Shown: positions 25,535 through 38,900 of the stretch, one piece after another
How positions within the stretch are numbered: the stretch's first letter is position 1
Layout: the number at the start of each line of letters is the position of its first letter
Source: Onchocerca volvulus
Lineage: Eukaryota; Nematoda; Chromadorea; Rhabditida; Onchocercidae
Reading direction: 5' to 3'
NCBI GenBank assembly: GCA_000499405.2
Contig: HG738138.1
Span: 18,639,753 to 18,703,752 of the forward strand
Length of the DNA: 64,000 nucleotides
Translations under genes and position numbers: made by a program
Notes under the pieces: generated by a model
Database searches by the model: none
The model's input: the letters and a program-made list of their open reading frames with translations, nothing else
Told to the model about the DNA's origin: nothing

Positions 25535-28500
25535 CTAATCAGCAGCGTCATCAATGCCGTGTATCGTTATGGCAAATATTGCTTCACTTTCCGGAAGGCA
25601 CGGCGAATCATAAATTTTACAAATCCGTGTTTCTCCGCGTCCTTTACGCAAATAAAGCCTATAATCAAACATAGGTAAATTTTTTATATATTGTCATTTT
25701 TTATCAACATAACAGCATGAGCTACGTATCCAATGTGCAGCATATGTAATGAAAGATCGAACACTAAACTGAAAAAATTGCAACTTTCTATAATCTAAAT
25801 ATAAAGCTCTAATTCCTGGCATGGAACGACCGACCGATATCCTTCAGCTTCCCTTCTAAAATGGTAGAAAAAATTGAAAGATTAATCGATTATTTTGAAG
25901 AACTTATAAAGAACATAAATGCTTGAAAGCCACCCAGCAAGGAATTATGAAGTTTGGCTACTCAACTGCAGTTACAAAGCAGAAAAAAAAAATGATAATT
26001 GCCTAGTTGTAGAGGCATGAGCCATGATGTTTCCTCCAACTGGTTTTTTCGTTTCTCCTTGAAACATACCACAAGCTCCATCTACTTGTGACACTACCTG
26101 ATTGGTTATTACGACAGCGACACCAAACTGAAAAAACTGTAGGTTATTACGACAGCGACACCAAACTGAAAAAACTATAACTTTAAATGCTGCATTGTAC
26201 AAAAAAATTTTTGACATCTATACTGATTTCATTTTTTTTTCTTTTTGATAGATTTCTTCACTTATTAAATTATATAAAGATATGAGTCAGGAAAGAAAAA
26301 CTCCGTAGTTTTTGAAAAGGCAAGCGATACGTATAGAAAATGGAATTTAGCATTTCAGAGCACACTACTTTTCATTCAAAATTCCTTCAGAAACAGGGAA
26401 AAAATATTAAATTACATAAATAAAGCATTAGCATTATCAAATATAGACTCACTTCATCGGATAATTTGAGAAGCATTCTGAGAAATTTCGCAAGCAACAT
26501 CTGTCGGGAAGCAAGTTCACCACGTCCCGAAAAATCTGTCCGAAACAGTGAAGTCGCACTATCAACAACGAGCAATGCGTACCTAAAACTAAGACATTGC
26601 GATGGGTGATAGCTCATCTCCCTATTTGCTCAACTTTATTTTGATAATATAAAAAATTTTATTAAGCTTCCAAAATCAACCATGATGTATCGAAATGCCA
26701 TTCGATGTATCCGAGGCATTGAAACTATGCTACTTTTTTTATGAGATAGCGATTGACTAAAAGTCTACATTTAAATCTGAAAAAATGTAACGGATATTTT
26801 TCCTAATAAACGAACCTTGATTCTGCCATCATAGCCGATGCCTGAATGAGAAGCTGCATTTGGTGATCAGTATTATAGCAACGTGCATAAACAACATTAT
26901 CCAGAACATCTTGCGGGGATAGTTTGTGTCTAAAATAGATACCAATTGTCCAGATTTGTTTCGAAGTTCTTCCGGAAAATTGATGAAAAAAAAAAAGGAT
27001 TTTGAAAAACTCCAACTTCAGCTCTTTGAAACATTTTTTTTTTTTAATTCTAAAATACGATGCCAGATGTTGCCCCCAATAATTTAACTAACGAATCAGC
27101 AAAATTATATATTAAATTTCTATAAATTCTGTATACAGCAAAATAAAAATTAAAACAACACATTTTGTCAAAGATCAAAGATAAATCAAATTATACAAAT
27201 AAATATAGGCAATGAAACAAAATTTTATAAAGATCAACCTTTCAGCTACAGCAAGTAACCTCTCTGGACGGAAGGTACCCTCGGTATCAATCCAAAGACA
27301 TTTTCCTTCAGCTCCTCCCATATCCACTGGTAATTGACACATCACAGCCAATGTATGACAAAGCTGACTTTTACCGGTACGGAACTCACCGAATATCTGA
27401 AAAAAAGATGAAAAAGCTTATCGATGACTTAGTGAATTTGGAATTTTAAAAAAGTAATTCATTATCAACAAACTTTCTTTCCAAAATCAGGAATAGGCAT
27501 TACTAATTTTAACATATTAAAAAGATTACTTCTTCGGAAAAATTAACGAAACTGCAAAGTAGCGCCATATAGCAACTGATGCTCGTCAAAGATAATTACA
27601 GTTTACCTCAGTAATAGATCCTGTTTCCACTCCACCTCCAAGAAGACGATCTAGTTCACGACTACCAGTACCTATTTGGATGATTTCGGATCGTTTGACA
27701 TGTACTTCACTAGCAGTGGTAAAACCCATTGGTACCAGTTTCGCTGCTTCTGCCTTAAATCAAATTAAATCGACAAAAATTCAATGCACTTTACTCTTGT
27801 TAGACATTTCGCTATAGAACTGGACGAAATTTCATTTCTAGAACTTCTTCAGACTTCCAGCATTCTATATTGTATTTTAAATTCTCTAATAATTTTCGGA
27901 CTGGAATATATTCTGTGATTAAGAAAGTTAATCCTAAGAAAAAAACACTACCCACAATCTTCTTACGAGTTTAACAGAAGTTATGCTATCAATGCAAAGG
28001 ATAATGCCATGGCTTATAACTATTTGATAAATTCTCAGAGAATCTACATAATCTTAATCTTTTATAGAGTAGTGGAAATTCCTATTCTCATCCTTACAAA
28101 TCAAAAATGACCCAACAAAAAAAATTATTTACGAATATTTTTTCAGCTTTCTGTTCGCTTATGCCTTTGATAGCATACAGTTCTTTGCGTGGTGCATAAG
28201 CGATTGCTTCAAATGTACAGAAACCAGCTTCTTTCAATTTTCGAATATCAGTAGCGGATATTCCAAACTGCTAAAAAAACAAAGCAAGAAAAATTTCTAA
28301 TACATTAACACTTATAGTTCAAACTAAAGCATTATAAAATTTTAATTAGGGCTCTATACGGAACTCGTCTCTCATTTCTTTTTCATCTCTCGTTGAAATT
28401 CCGATGAAAATACTACAAATTTATTACTCTATGATCAAACCTACTCCTTTCATTAGCAAGCATATGAATGATTTAATAATTCTGTCTGTAAGCATTTTTT

Positions 28501-28740
28501 ATTTCCGTTATTTCGCATCAACAAGTGTGTTTTTAAATGTGGATTTATGCCAAATTTTTTAAAGGAATTTAAATCAAAAAAAGTCCAAATCTTATTGCGA
28601 AAAATTACCTCAAGTTTATCGACAACTGTGTAGGAATTAATATCTTCTTCTTCAGTAGGTATAATCTTACTTGTTTGCTCAGTTACTGCTGCTGCAGTTG
28701 AAGTAGAAGCCTTTTGCTTTTCCTTTTGTCTTTGGGCCAT
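25535..28740 (-). CDS. rad-51: RAD51 recombinase, 355 aa
   Basis: RAD51 polymerises on single-stranded DNA and catalyses strand exchange in homologous recombination. Exons in transcript order: 28740-28609, 28270-28133, 27753-27607, 27396-27239, 26929-26816, 26582-26453, 26127-26003, 25658-25535; total exactly 356 codons with the stop. The helix-hairpin-helix N-domain (about 45-90) reads [15 protein letters not shown] and [14 protein letters not shown]. The interface motif GFTTA is present at about 98-102. Walker A is GEFRTGKS at 142-149 and Walker B is LLVVD at 233-237, then [25 protein letters not shown] (loop 2 side) and [20 protein letters not shown]. It ends in acidic GIDDAAD. Length is close to human RAD51 (339 aa), and the linker matches RAD51 better than DMC1 or the paralogues. 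An acceptor, TTAATTTCAG, ends at 28756, 15 bases before the ATG. Exon 7 is odd at both ends: its acceptor lies in a 38-bp tandem duplication and its donor is GC rather than GT (or an alternative GT 27 bases on). Confidence 0.97.
26104..26179. repeat. 38-bp tandem duplication across the acceptor of RAD51 exon 7
   Basis: The 35 bases 26104-26138 recur exactly at 26142-26176, with three-base spacers GTA and ATA, so the period is 38. Each copy carries, on the minus strand, TTTTTTCAG followed by the first 24 bases of the exon. Only the copy nearer the gene body (acceptor giving a start at 26127) leads to the conserved frame. Use of the outer copy (start 26165) would add 38 bases and shift the frame. 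Confidence 0.95.
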
Positions 28741-29429
28741 CTCATATATATGAAACTGAAATTAACAATACAAGATCATGTAAAATATTAAGGAATTTAA
28801 CACAAAGGAAAATAGCCTTGCTAGAACAAAACTATCGATTTGACGTGGAAATCCATATGTTCTATCCAACAATTCGGACGCGGCAAGCAAAGATTTCATT
28901 CATAATCGATTAGGAGATAAAAAACAATTCCTAAAAGCAGGTAAAAACTCATGACAAGTTCAAAGTCGTATTTTTCCCGCATCGAAAATTGCAGCTTTAT
29001 ATCTTTCCCTGAGAGCATTTTCATTTTTAAATTTAAAAGATCTCTAGAAAGAGATAAACTATGAAATTATGCACAATGGACAAAAATCGGTCTCAAAATC
29101 GATGTTTTTTCTAAATAATTTATTACTAAAAGCTGTCGTATTTGATGACTTATGTCCTTTCTTATTCTGCAACTGAGTTTCACGAACACAAAATTGTAAT
29201 TAATTTTTTATTGGATTTTCGAAATTCGAATTAAAACTAAGCCTGAACTTTCAACCTTTTTCATCTCTTTTTTTCCCAATATGCATTGGAATTTCGATTT
29301 TACAGCTTCAGTTTCCTTGAAATTCAATTTTTGAAGCTTGTAATTTTGATTTTCTCAGTTAGATTTCTCATTTGAACTTTTTTGCTTGAAATCCCATTTT
29401 TAATTATTGTTCTGAAATTTGATTTCGAA

Positions 29430-29470
29430 ATTATCTATCATAAAGATGAAATTTCTTTATGATGGATAAT
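29430..29470. repeat. 17-bp inverted repeat (hairpin)
   Basis: Arms 29430-29446 and 29454-29470 pair with one mismatch around the 7-base loop TGAAATT. The related string AAGATGAAATTTCTT recurs at about 29480. Confidence 0.8.
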
Positions 29471-30870
29471 GTCGTATGAAAAGATGAAATTTCTTGAAGA
29501 GGGAATTTCTTTGGTTGATTTGGAAAAATAAACTTCCTAGCTGAACATTCTCGATGAAAAGCAAATTATTAAAAACCAATCATAGTAAATCTTAGATGGT
29601 GTATGATTCATTTTGACTTTATATAATTCTCATACCATTTTTCATGACATGAATGCATTCAATGATTGTTTATTTCGCTCCCTTTTCTAATGATAGTTAT
29701 TTGTGATGCCTGATCATTCATTATGACATTTTCTCTCGATGCTTATGAAATACGGGATGAAGTATGGACTTCTTATAGGTATTCACGGCAGAGATGCCGG
29801 TGATTGAATGTTGAGTGTAAAGTTTCAGCATTTTTTATTCAAATGCTTGCTGAAGGAGTTCAGTCAACAGATACTGTCATCTTCTTCAGTCAGAAGACTA
29901 CTTTTATTCACCTTCTCCTCCTATACAATCCGAAAATTTAATGTAGCATTTTGTCTCAATTATTTTCTGCATTACATTTATTTATTCATTAATCAGAATG
30001 TATATTTCTTCAAAAATTCTAGACAGTGCAAACTGAAACTGAAAAGATTGAAAAAGATGTGAAATTTTGTGAACTTAGATAATCAGTTGAAAAAAAAAAT
30101 AAATTTAGTAGAAAAAAATTAGAACTCGAGCTATTTATCATTCAAATTGTCATGCAAACTGATCTTTTGTGCCATATCATTGAAGTTTTCATCTCGAACT
30201 ACCCGGAATGAAATTATAAATCTTGATTAAAGTTCTTGATAGACATCCTAACTTTTGCTTTTTATTATGCATCATGAAATTTTATTTTCAACATTTTTTG
30301 GATTGAAATTTGAAAAAAAAAATGAAATGAAATAAAAAGATGTGAATTAAGCAGATACTTCTATTACTTTACTCATCTTTCGTTCAATACCATTGCGAAT
30401 ATTGAAGCAAAATTATAAGAGGGCAAATTTTTGTAGATAATCGATAAACATAGCTATTCATATATACATACATGTCTGCATCCTCAATAGAATTTAGTAA
30501 CGAAAAGAATAAAATACAGGTTTTCTCATTTCACTTCGCGCTATTCGTATTTTGCTATTGAAGAATAAACGAATATCTACTTAATGTTTGCAAACAGCAT
30601 TTTTAAAATTGATGGAGATAGCAGAAGCTAAAATGACATCCCTCAAATGAGTATCTGCAATACCGAATTTACATTCAATTCGTTCATTTCAGTTCTATAA
30701 ATTCATCATTTTTATCCACCATTACCGAATATGTGACACTGTTGGAACGATAAACTTGTTAACGAACCACTGGTTATCACAAAATTACCTGATCAATCTA
30801 CACAACTGCGATTATTGAATTACTTCTTTCAAAATAGAGCGTGTTTATGATAAAATTATCCATTCGCAGT

Positions 30871-30912
<42 letters not shown>

Positions 30913-31236
30913 ATCATCAATTATTAAAATCATAAATATTCGTTGGAAACATTATCGAATCATTATTTAATGATAAACTTTTTGCAGGTAGGACTGGGAT
31001 GTCGTTCAAAATATGATTTTTTGATTGTTTTATCATTTGCAATAAGAAATTCACAGAAATATTACTTGAAAATAGCATTTGTTTTTTCCAAACAGTAAAG
31101 TTGCTTGTGTACATGTTTACATATTTTCTTCGTAAATGCGAGTGCATCTGCGTTTATGTGTATAAATTTATATTTTATTTTTAAATAGAAGTAAAAGATT
31201 CATTCTCCTGAAATTTAATTTTTTTTTAATTCTGCA

Positions 31237-31267
<31 letters not shown>

Positions 31268-32696
31268 GTGCAGTTATGATGTTTTGTTTCAACAACTCAT
31301 TGGCAAGCATCTTTTATTCCAAGCAGCAATGTTTTAGGCACTTGATTCAAGAATAAATTTAGATTTTGTGTATAAAGCGCTGTCAGTATTGCTGTATACG
31401 AATATAAGGACTTTCTTAGTGCATCAGATAGGTTTTATAGATTTCGGTTCAAGTATTTAAAACTCTCTTCAATAATCCCAAAAGATATCGGCACAAATCA
31501 TATGCAAGATGGTCAAAAATATCATCGGCTCAACCAAATTAAATAGGACAATAGAAATTGGGGAAGAAGGAAAAGTAGAAGAAATTTTAGTAAAAAGAAC
31601 TGTAATAGTCATGAAGTTTTTTGACTAACTCTTAAATGGAATGATACTCTTTTTTTTTCAAAATTTGTATTTTACTTTTATAAGTCACGAATTTTTCAAG
31701 TCTTTCAATTTATTGATTTTTCCATATAATTATTTTTAATTACTGTGGTTGCTGCCGAATATGATTATTAATTAACCATAATTCTGTTTTGTTGCAGTTA
31801 TGCAGCCTCTGAGTATTATTTTTATGTTTCGAAAATTGCATTTTCCTGGATTCAATACTGGATAAGAAATTATTAAAATTCCTCTTTTGAGGAAATATGG
31901 AGCATTTGCGAATGAATGCAATGCATAGATGTTAGTATCTTCTGGTGTAGTTCAAGAAGAAATGGTTTAAATAAATGAAAACGACGTAACATAAGAATTC
32001 AATCCAGAAATCTTCTCTTAAACCAGAAATCAAACAGGCAACAGGATATTATTAACATTTTTGCCACTCTGAACCTGTTTAAATCAAATAGCGTTCTGCT
32101 TACTTATCTAACTGCAATCGATAGATGTATTTAATAGTTGAATGGGATAATTTTCTAAGAATGAGTGACTAATTTTCTTGTCCATTAGGTATCGTTTCAA
32201 TGACATAGAATTGTCATCTTATTACAGCTTCCGTTCGATCAGATTGAAATATGAGTCAGAAGCAGAAATTTTAGATTTAAACAGAGAATTCAATATTAGT
32301 TTTTGCCATTTTGAAAATAAATATCTAAAATCATGTTTTTTTTTTCTTTCTCAAATCTACTTAAAAGGAATAAATACAGAAATCGAGATAAATGTTGCGA
32401 ATTTCACCATCATTCACTTGAACTTGTCATTGTTTTTTTCTTTTTTTTTGCACTGTCTGCCACTTGATTCTTAAAAGTGTTTGTTTAAAAAAGATTTCAA
32501 AATTTTTGTTGGAAAATTGGAGAAGCAAGCTGTTAGTAGGCAATTTAGTCATTAAATAATTTTTTTTTTTGCTTTTCATAATTTAAGTCTTTATACTTTC
32601 TTTATTTTCTGTAATTTAAGTCAAAATCTTTTTTGACTGCCCAGAAGTACGGTATCAATTCATTAAAAATTTCATGCTAGATTTTGAAATTAAAAA

Positions 32697-32789
32697 ACAA
32701 CTTTGTGCCTAGTATTATCATAGTTGGAAATATCTTTTTTTTTTTTTGAAATATCTTTCCAACTATGACAATACTTGGTGCAAAGTGTT
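32697..32789. repeat. Imperfect foldback of about 33-bp arms upstream of the orphan gene
   Basis: Left arm about 32697-32730 contains CATAGTTGGAAA; right arm about 32757-32789 contains TTTCCAACTATG. The arms pair over most of their length with several mismatches, and the loop holds a run of T. It lies about 130 bases before the start codon at 32919. It could be a short foldback element or a transcribed hairpin. Confidence 0.75.
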
Positions 32790-32918
32790 TTTGTGCCCAG
32801 TACGAAAAGGAAGATAAGCGTCTGGCATCTAAAAGATTTCGAAATTTAAGTTTTATTGTGTTTCGTAAAATTTTAATACAAACCAGATTTCTTACAGCTT
32901 GAGTTCTGATTGAAGCAG

Positions 32919-35900
32919 ATGGATTTCTTTCCAACAATCGAAGATCCACATCATACGCCTGGAAAACGACATGGTTATGCAAAAGAGCAATCATCACTTC
33001 AAACATTTTCGAACAATAATCAAAAATCTTTACTCAGTAGTTTTATCATCACACCACCTGTTGTTAAACCACAAAACCATCTTACCGACTATAATTTCAA
33101 TAATGCTGACAAATTTTATCGAGCCAAGTATGTCTGTGCTGAACTAATTTTTCGATTTTCGTACAAAAATTTGAACATTTAGTGAAATTTGTGAAAAATT
33201 TTCAGTTCTGAAATCCGTCGTTCCATGTCAGATCGATTTGTGAGAGTTTATACATAGCCTGAATTTTTATCAATCCACTTGGCTCTTTGCATAGAGAAAC
33301 AAACTTAGAAGAGTATTCGTCATAGCAAATAAAAAATTTTTGGAAAATTCAAATTTTAGCTTATTTTAACATGTTTTTTTATTGCAGGCAACAGAAGCAG
33401 GAACGTAAAAGTTACACGTCTTTTAATCCATCCCAGAAATCTGCATTTTTAGCATACAGAAGTTTTCTGAATCAGAAATCATCAGAAGTGCAGATAGATC
33501 GACCGTCTATTATTGGTGACACTTTGGTTAACAATGATGGTATTCTGAGACCTAAGCCAAGATATGTTACATCCATTAATCAAAATCCTAACAAAAACGC
33601 AACAGCACTTTGCAGCGTGCAATACTCCGGAAATAACAATGTGAGACTATCAGACCTAATTTTAGAATATGATAGGAAAATTTAAACTTAATATTAGAAC
33701 TTATTCAGCATCAAGAAAATAGCACGAAAAAGTAATATAACATGAGAAACTTCAACAGTGAGAGTTTGAACGATGCACTTGCCTGACTAGTAATGATAGG
33801 TGTTTGAATGCCTTCTTCGATCTTTTGAATAAGAGAGAATGTTTTGAAATAAAAAAAAAGAACCTAAAATCAAAGCTAATTTTAAATCTTGGGAGTTGTA
33901 ATATAGAGGTCGGAGTCAAATCTGATTTTAAAATTTTTCGAAACTTATATTTCAATTTTTCTCAAATTCAGAGATGAAATATATTTGCATGAAAGATGTA
34001 TTTCTAAAGTATCTTTAGGATGGTGCAACACAAATAATGGGAATAAGCAGGCAGAAAGATACAGCACCGCAACACCAACCAGTAAAAATGGCTTGTTCTG
34101 AATTCGGATCCAGGTAAGATAAAATGCAAATATTTGTTGTCGTAAATTAATCTTTCACTATACTACTAGACTACAGTGTTGCGTCTGCAATCTTACTGAG
34201 ATGTAGTCGTAAGTTAATTACATTTATCTTAAGTCTATTTTATTTAGTCTACATTAATTCAAAGTATACGCATATCATTTTCTGAAACTTTTTTTTCCAA
34301 AACTCAATGACGATATTCGCAATATTTGTGCGACAAATACATTTTTGGCCAATTTTTTATACAACAGTTATCACTTTCTCTTAAATACACAAAGAAATTG
34401 ATGCTTTATTAAAAATAAAGACGTGCAGAATTTTGCATAGTTCGATAAATTGCAGAGTATCACCAGTGACAGCGGAAAAGAAAGTAGATCTACCGCGAAT
34501 GAAAAATTTCAAGAATATCTTGAACACATTTCAGGTATGTTTCTGCAAGATTATTCTCTAATTTTAATAGTTAGCTATCCCTACAGATGCAAGGAAACAG
34601 GAAAATCACCGATTACACATATTTCTGCTCGCATTTAATCCTTAATGTGTTATATTCTATGTCATTTCTCTTATCTGATGTATCTGAATATTCATGCTTA
34701 TTTTTCTTGCAAATCAGATGGCAAGTGATCATGCCTTACGACAACAGCAGCAACGAGAAAGAATTCGATATAATACAAGTGATTATGAATCGGATCAGCG
34801 ATTCAGTATTTCGGATTGGGAGCAGTCAACCGACTTTGCTGATTCCGAACGGAATAACACATTGACGAGGAAGGTAACTCATTTTGGATGAAATCATTAA
34901 TCATTTCATAATTAACAGCTTGGAAAATTTAAAAGCAAGTAAAATAAGTCTAACGTCAATAGAGGGAAAAATTGTTTATTTGCAGCATCAACATTTACGA
35001 GCATTTACGATATCTATCCCAACTGTTGGGAAAAATATTCGTAAAAGTTTACCAAAGCAGTGGATTATGCAAGTAAATGCAGCGTACATGGATGTGGAAC
35101 CACGATCACCAACAATGTCTGGCATATCATCTATACCACCATCACCACCAATTTCATCTCATAAACCGCCAAATGAAACCAACAGCCCAAAAGTTCGTGG
35201 AGTTTTAAATATTTCAAAATATTTAAATATTTGATCCAAATATTTCAGGGAATTTTTTCATTATTAATACTCACCATTTCTCAGTTCCGAAGCATGGAAC
35301 AAAGAACATTTTCCGATAATGGTTTGCATCGTAATGAACCTGTTATCCATCAACTTCAACATGCCCGTAGTATGAGCCATTCTAGGCCGATTTTAAAAAC
35401 TGAAGTAAGAAGAAACCGAAATGACACGCCATCCTCCTCTCACGGTTGAATCGATTTGTTTCTTTTTTTTTTTTTTTTAGTTTATTTAAAACACATCGAA
35501 ATAATAAAATTAAGAAATTAAATTGAGATGGTGATAAATGTGATACGGCAAATTGGTTAATTCAATTATTTTTAAAATTTTTTAAACTGCAAATGCTCAC
35601 AAAAACATTTTAAAAAAATTGCTTCTAAAAACGCCAGAAAATGTTTATCTAATAATTATAATGAAAAATATTGTTTATTCGTGAATTTTGTCGAATAAGT
35701 TCAACAGAATGATCGATTTAGGTTGCACTATTCGATGCACTTCAATGGAAAGCTACAAAGGACTGAAGATATCATCGGCGCAAATGTCATCCCACTCTCC
35801 ATTATTATCACCATCGAAATCGCGAGGTATCAGTAGCGAAACGGAGGATGATGATTCGGCATCTGTTGTTGGACTCTATAAACAGGTGAAATCTAATCTG

Positions 35901-38900
35901 GTAGAAATCATTCTCTATTTTCACTTCTGTGTTATCAATGTCATTATTAAAGACGTGCAACAATGAGTGCCATTTAATCATTTTATCCTTAAATATTAAA
36001 AATTAGTTGTCGTGTTAAAATTAATTTGAAATGAATTTCGATTAAAATGTTTAAAAAATGTTGCTACTAATACAGTATCAATTTGCAGATGACTGCAAAC
36101 CATCTTGAGATTTTGGAGTATGCTTCGTCACATCTGGCCAAATTTTTCGCAAATCGTGACTTAATAGTATCAAAAGCGAACCTGCAGAAGTGATCCATCC
36201 TTGTTTGAATTTAAAGTCAAATGAATTGCCATTTATGCAATGAAAGCTCCTGGAATTGAAAAAAATTCCACAGCTTCACAATATCTAGAAATGTTTCAGT
36301 TCAAAAAAATTCAATTTCAAATAATTGTAGGGATATTCTTGAAATTTAATAGTTTTAGATTGAAACTGGACGACTTGATTTTCGAATCAATGACACCAAT
36401 TTTTTCGAAATGTTCTACGCATTTTTTTAATGCATTTTTACCACACGATGGCTTCTTAAGTTCTGCGATCAACGTGATAGTAAGATGAAATAATTGTAAA
36501 CGTACTGAACAACTATATTACGTGATAAGGATCATATCAATAGTCAAAACTGTGCATATTTTGTCTTCTTGCAGGCTGAACCTACAATTACCCTTTCTTG
36601 TCCAATGAAACCTGACCTTTCAGATGGAAACATATGGAACCCACCAACACTTGTAGAAATTAAAGCACAGCAAGATGAGGTGCAACTTATTTGCGAAGTC
36701 TATGATTTAGACTTTATCCTGTCCCTCAAAATAGTTATATGCTCAATGTTTTTGATTTTTGCTTAAGATTAAGTAATTGATTCATAATTTTAATTTACAT
36801 TTTGAATAAGGAAAAGTAAAACGAGGAACATCAGACCATTCAATAATCTACCATTGCGAAATTATGAACAGTGTTTAATTTGATCAGTTAGAAAATTAGC
36901 TATAATCTCTTCAGGAGCAACGCATACTTCGAGGAAGTCCACGAAATCGAAGTAATCAAAAATATCGATTCTTGATTATTCCACGATATAATTTGTTGAC
37001 ATTTAAAGCATTTGCTGCTAATTACCAACACATAGTAATAATTATCATTTCCAGTTTATATAATTCCTCCGTTTTGATTTCCCCATAACTAATGAATCGG
37101 TATGATACAATGCTTTAACGAAGCTTCAATTGTCCAGAATATTTCATTGCGGAGCAAACATTTGCCCAGCTGGAATTCAATGAAAATATAGATTTGGCTT
37201 CTGGTTTATTCTTTATTTCTGCTTCTTCCTGACTTCCCGATTTCAATTTAAAAATTTGAAAAAGAAAAAAAAACTTAATTTAAATTTTAGGATATCCGCG
37301 AAGAATACGAACAGAAAGTATGTTTTATCTTGTTACAACTTGTCTGTGCATTGAAATCTCTTCAGTTGAATGGCATTGAAGCAATCAGTGATGATTTAAG
37401 TGAATTCATTCTGTTGTGCAGGTAGAAATTTACTGAATCAAAACTTTATTTGTCAAGCAAAAATCCATGATTATTTACTTTCTGTTGTTTCACAAATTTC
37501 TGACTGCAAAGCATTCCAAAAAATTCAAGCGATTTTTAGATACACTCGAACTAATCATAATATTGGTAGTATGGATCATTTGCCAAGGATTCTACTGCTT
37601 CAAGTATTTTTTGATGATTTTTTGAACATGTTCACACTTTTCTCTAACCTGACTAAGTTACAGAATTTGTTAAACTCGAGAATACAATCTTAATCTTAGT
37701 CTTCTCTGAAAGATAAAATCTCCAGTAATGCTTATTTTTTTCTATAAAATTTACATTTTCAACGTCATTTTTTCAGATAGCTTGTAATTAATCTATTACT
37801 GATCATATTATTTCTGGATGTTCTCTTATTTCCTTTTCGCGAGTTCCGATACTAATTCTTAAGAGTCAACAGATATTCTTTTAACAGCCAAAAGAAAGGA
37901 AAACAACTAAGTAGAAAAAAAAATTGGAAAAAATAAAAAAAAGGAATAGATTAAAATAGAGGGAAGAATAATATAACCATCAAATCACAATCTTTCGTAT
38001 AATCTAGCAATAGTTTCATATCAGAATTTCGGTGCCTCACTGTTCAAAATTAATAGTCTCTGAATATCTTCTATAAATCAAAGAATGAACAAAATCCTTC
38101 ACATATTCTTCCAAATTCTTTACCAATGTGAGAAACATAATTATTTCCAAGATAAATGTTTTCTATATTCGTTCAAAACTGAGCCATATGCTCCATTTTT
38201 AGGAATCACTTAGAACGATGAACAAAAAGCCCATCATAGGATTATGTGATTACGGCTTGAAAATACTTTCAACTATATTGAATTTAAACAGTCATTCGCT
38301 AACAAATTTTACATCCTCCATTCAAGTAATGTTCTGATGATAATTAGATTCTTGTATCCACGCAAAATCATTTTATTAGTAAACTTGCTGATTCAACACC
38401 ATATTTGTTCAAATATTTAAGAGCTGAAAAGCTTCTAATTATTATATAATTTAAGGAATGCGCTAAAGCATTGCAAGAAGATAAATCCAGTTCGTTGACA
38501 GAAGCAAAAAATGCTTTAGAATTTGGCATGTTTGCTAGCCATGATGCTTCCTCATTCAGCGATGAAGAGGATATACAAGCTTGGATCGATTCAAAACGAG
38601 CCGATTATGTTAATTATTTGGTAAAAATAGAACTTGTTATGAAAATGATAAATTCTGGAGCGGAAGAGAAATAGTTAACGGAGATCTAGACTAAAAGCCT
38701 TCTCGATTTTCCTAGCAAGCTTGAGTAATACTGAACCTAAACCACGTAAATGACGTACTTATGTATAAAACAATGTATAAAATGATTAGTTTTAGCTACT
38801 TTTGCGGTATCAGTATCTCACAAATTCAATAGGAAATAGAAAATGTTCCTAATTTTCAGTTCCGTGAAGTGACTGGCGGTTCCTGCCTGCTAAATGAAGT

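Larger units (their letters stand above)
28741..32918. other. Divergent intergenic region between RAD51 and the orphan gene
   Basis: About 4.2 kb that must hold the promoters of both genes. I see poly(T) runs near 30880-30906 and 31244-31267, a short hairpin at 29430-29470 and a longer imperfect hairpin at 32697-32789. The open frames here are short and compositionally AT-biased. No gene is supported. Confidence 0.5.

Noticed and set aside
29808..30062. 84-codon frame between RAD51 and the orphan gene
   Set aside because: Composition (Phe, Leu, Ser, Lys) is that of random AT-rich DNA and there is no acceptor at the start.
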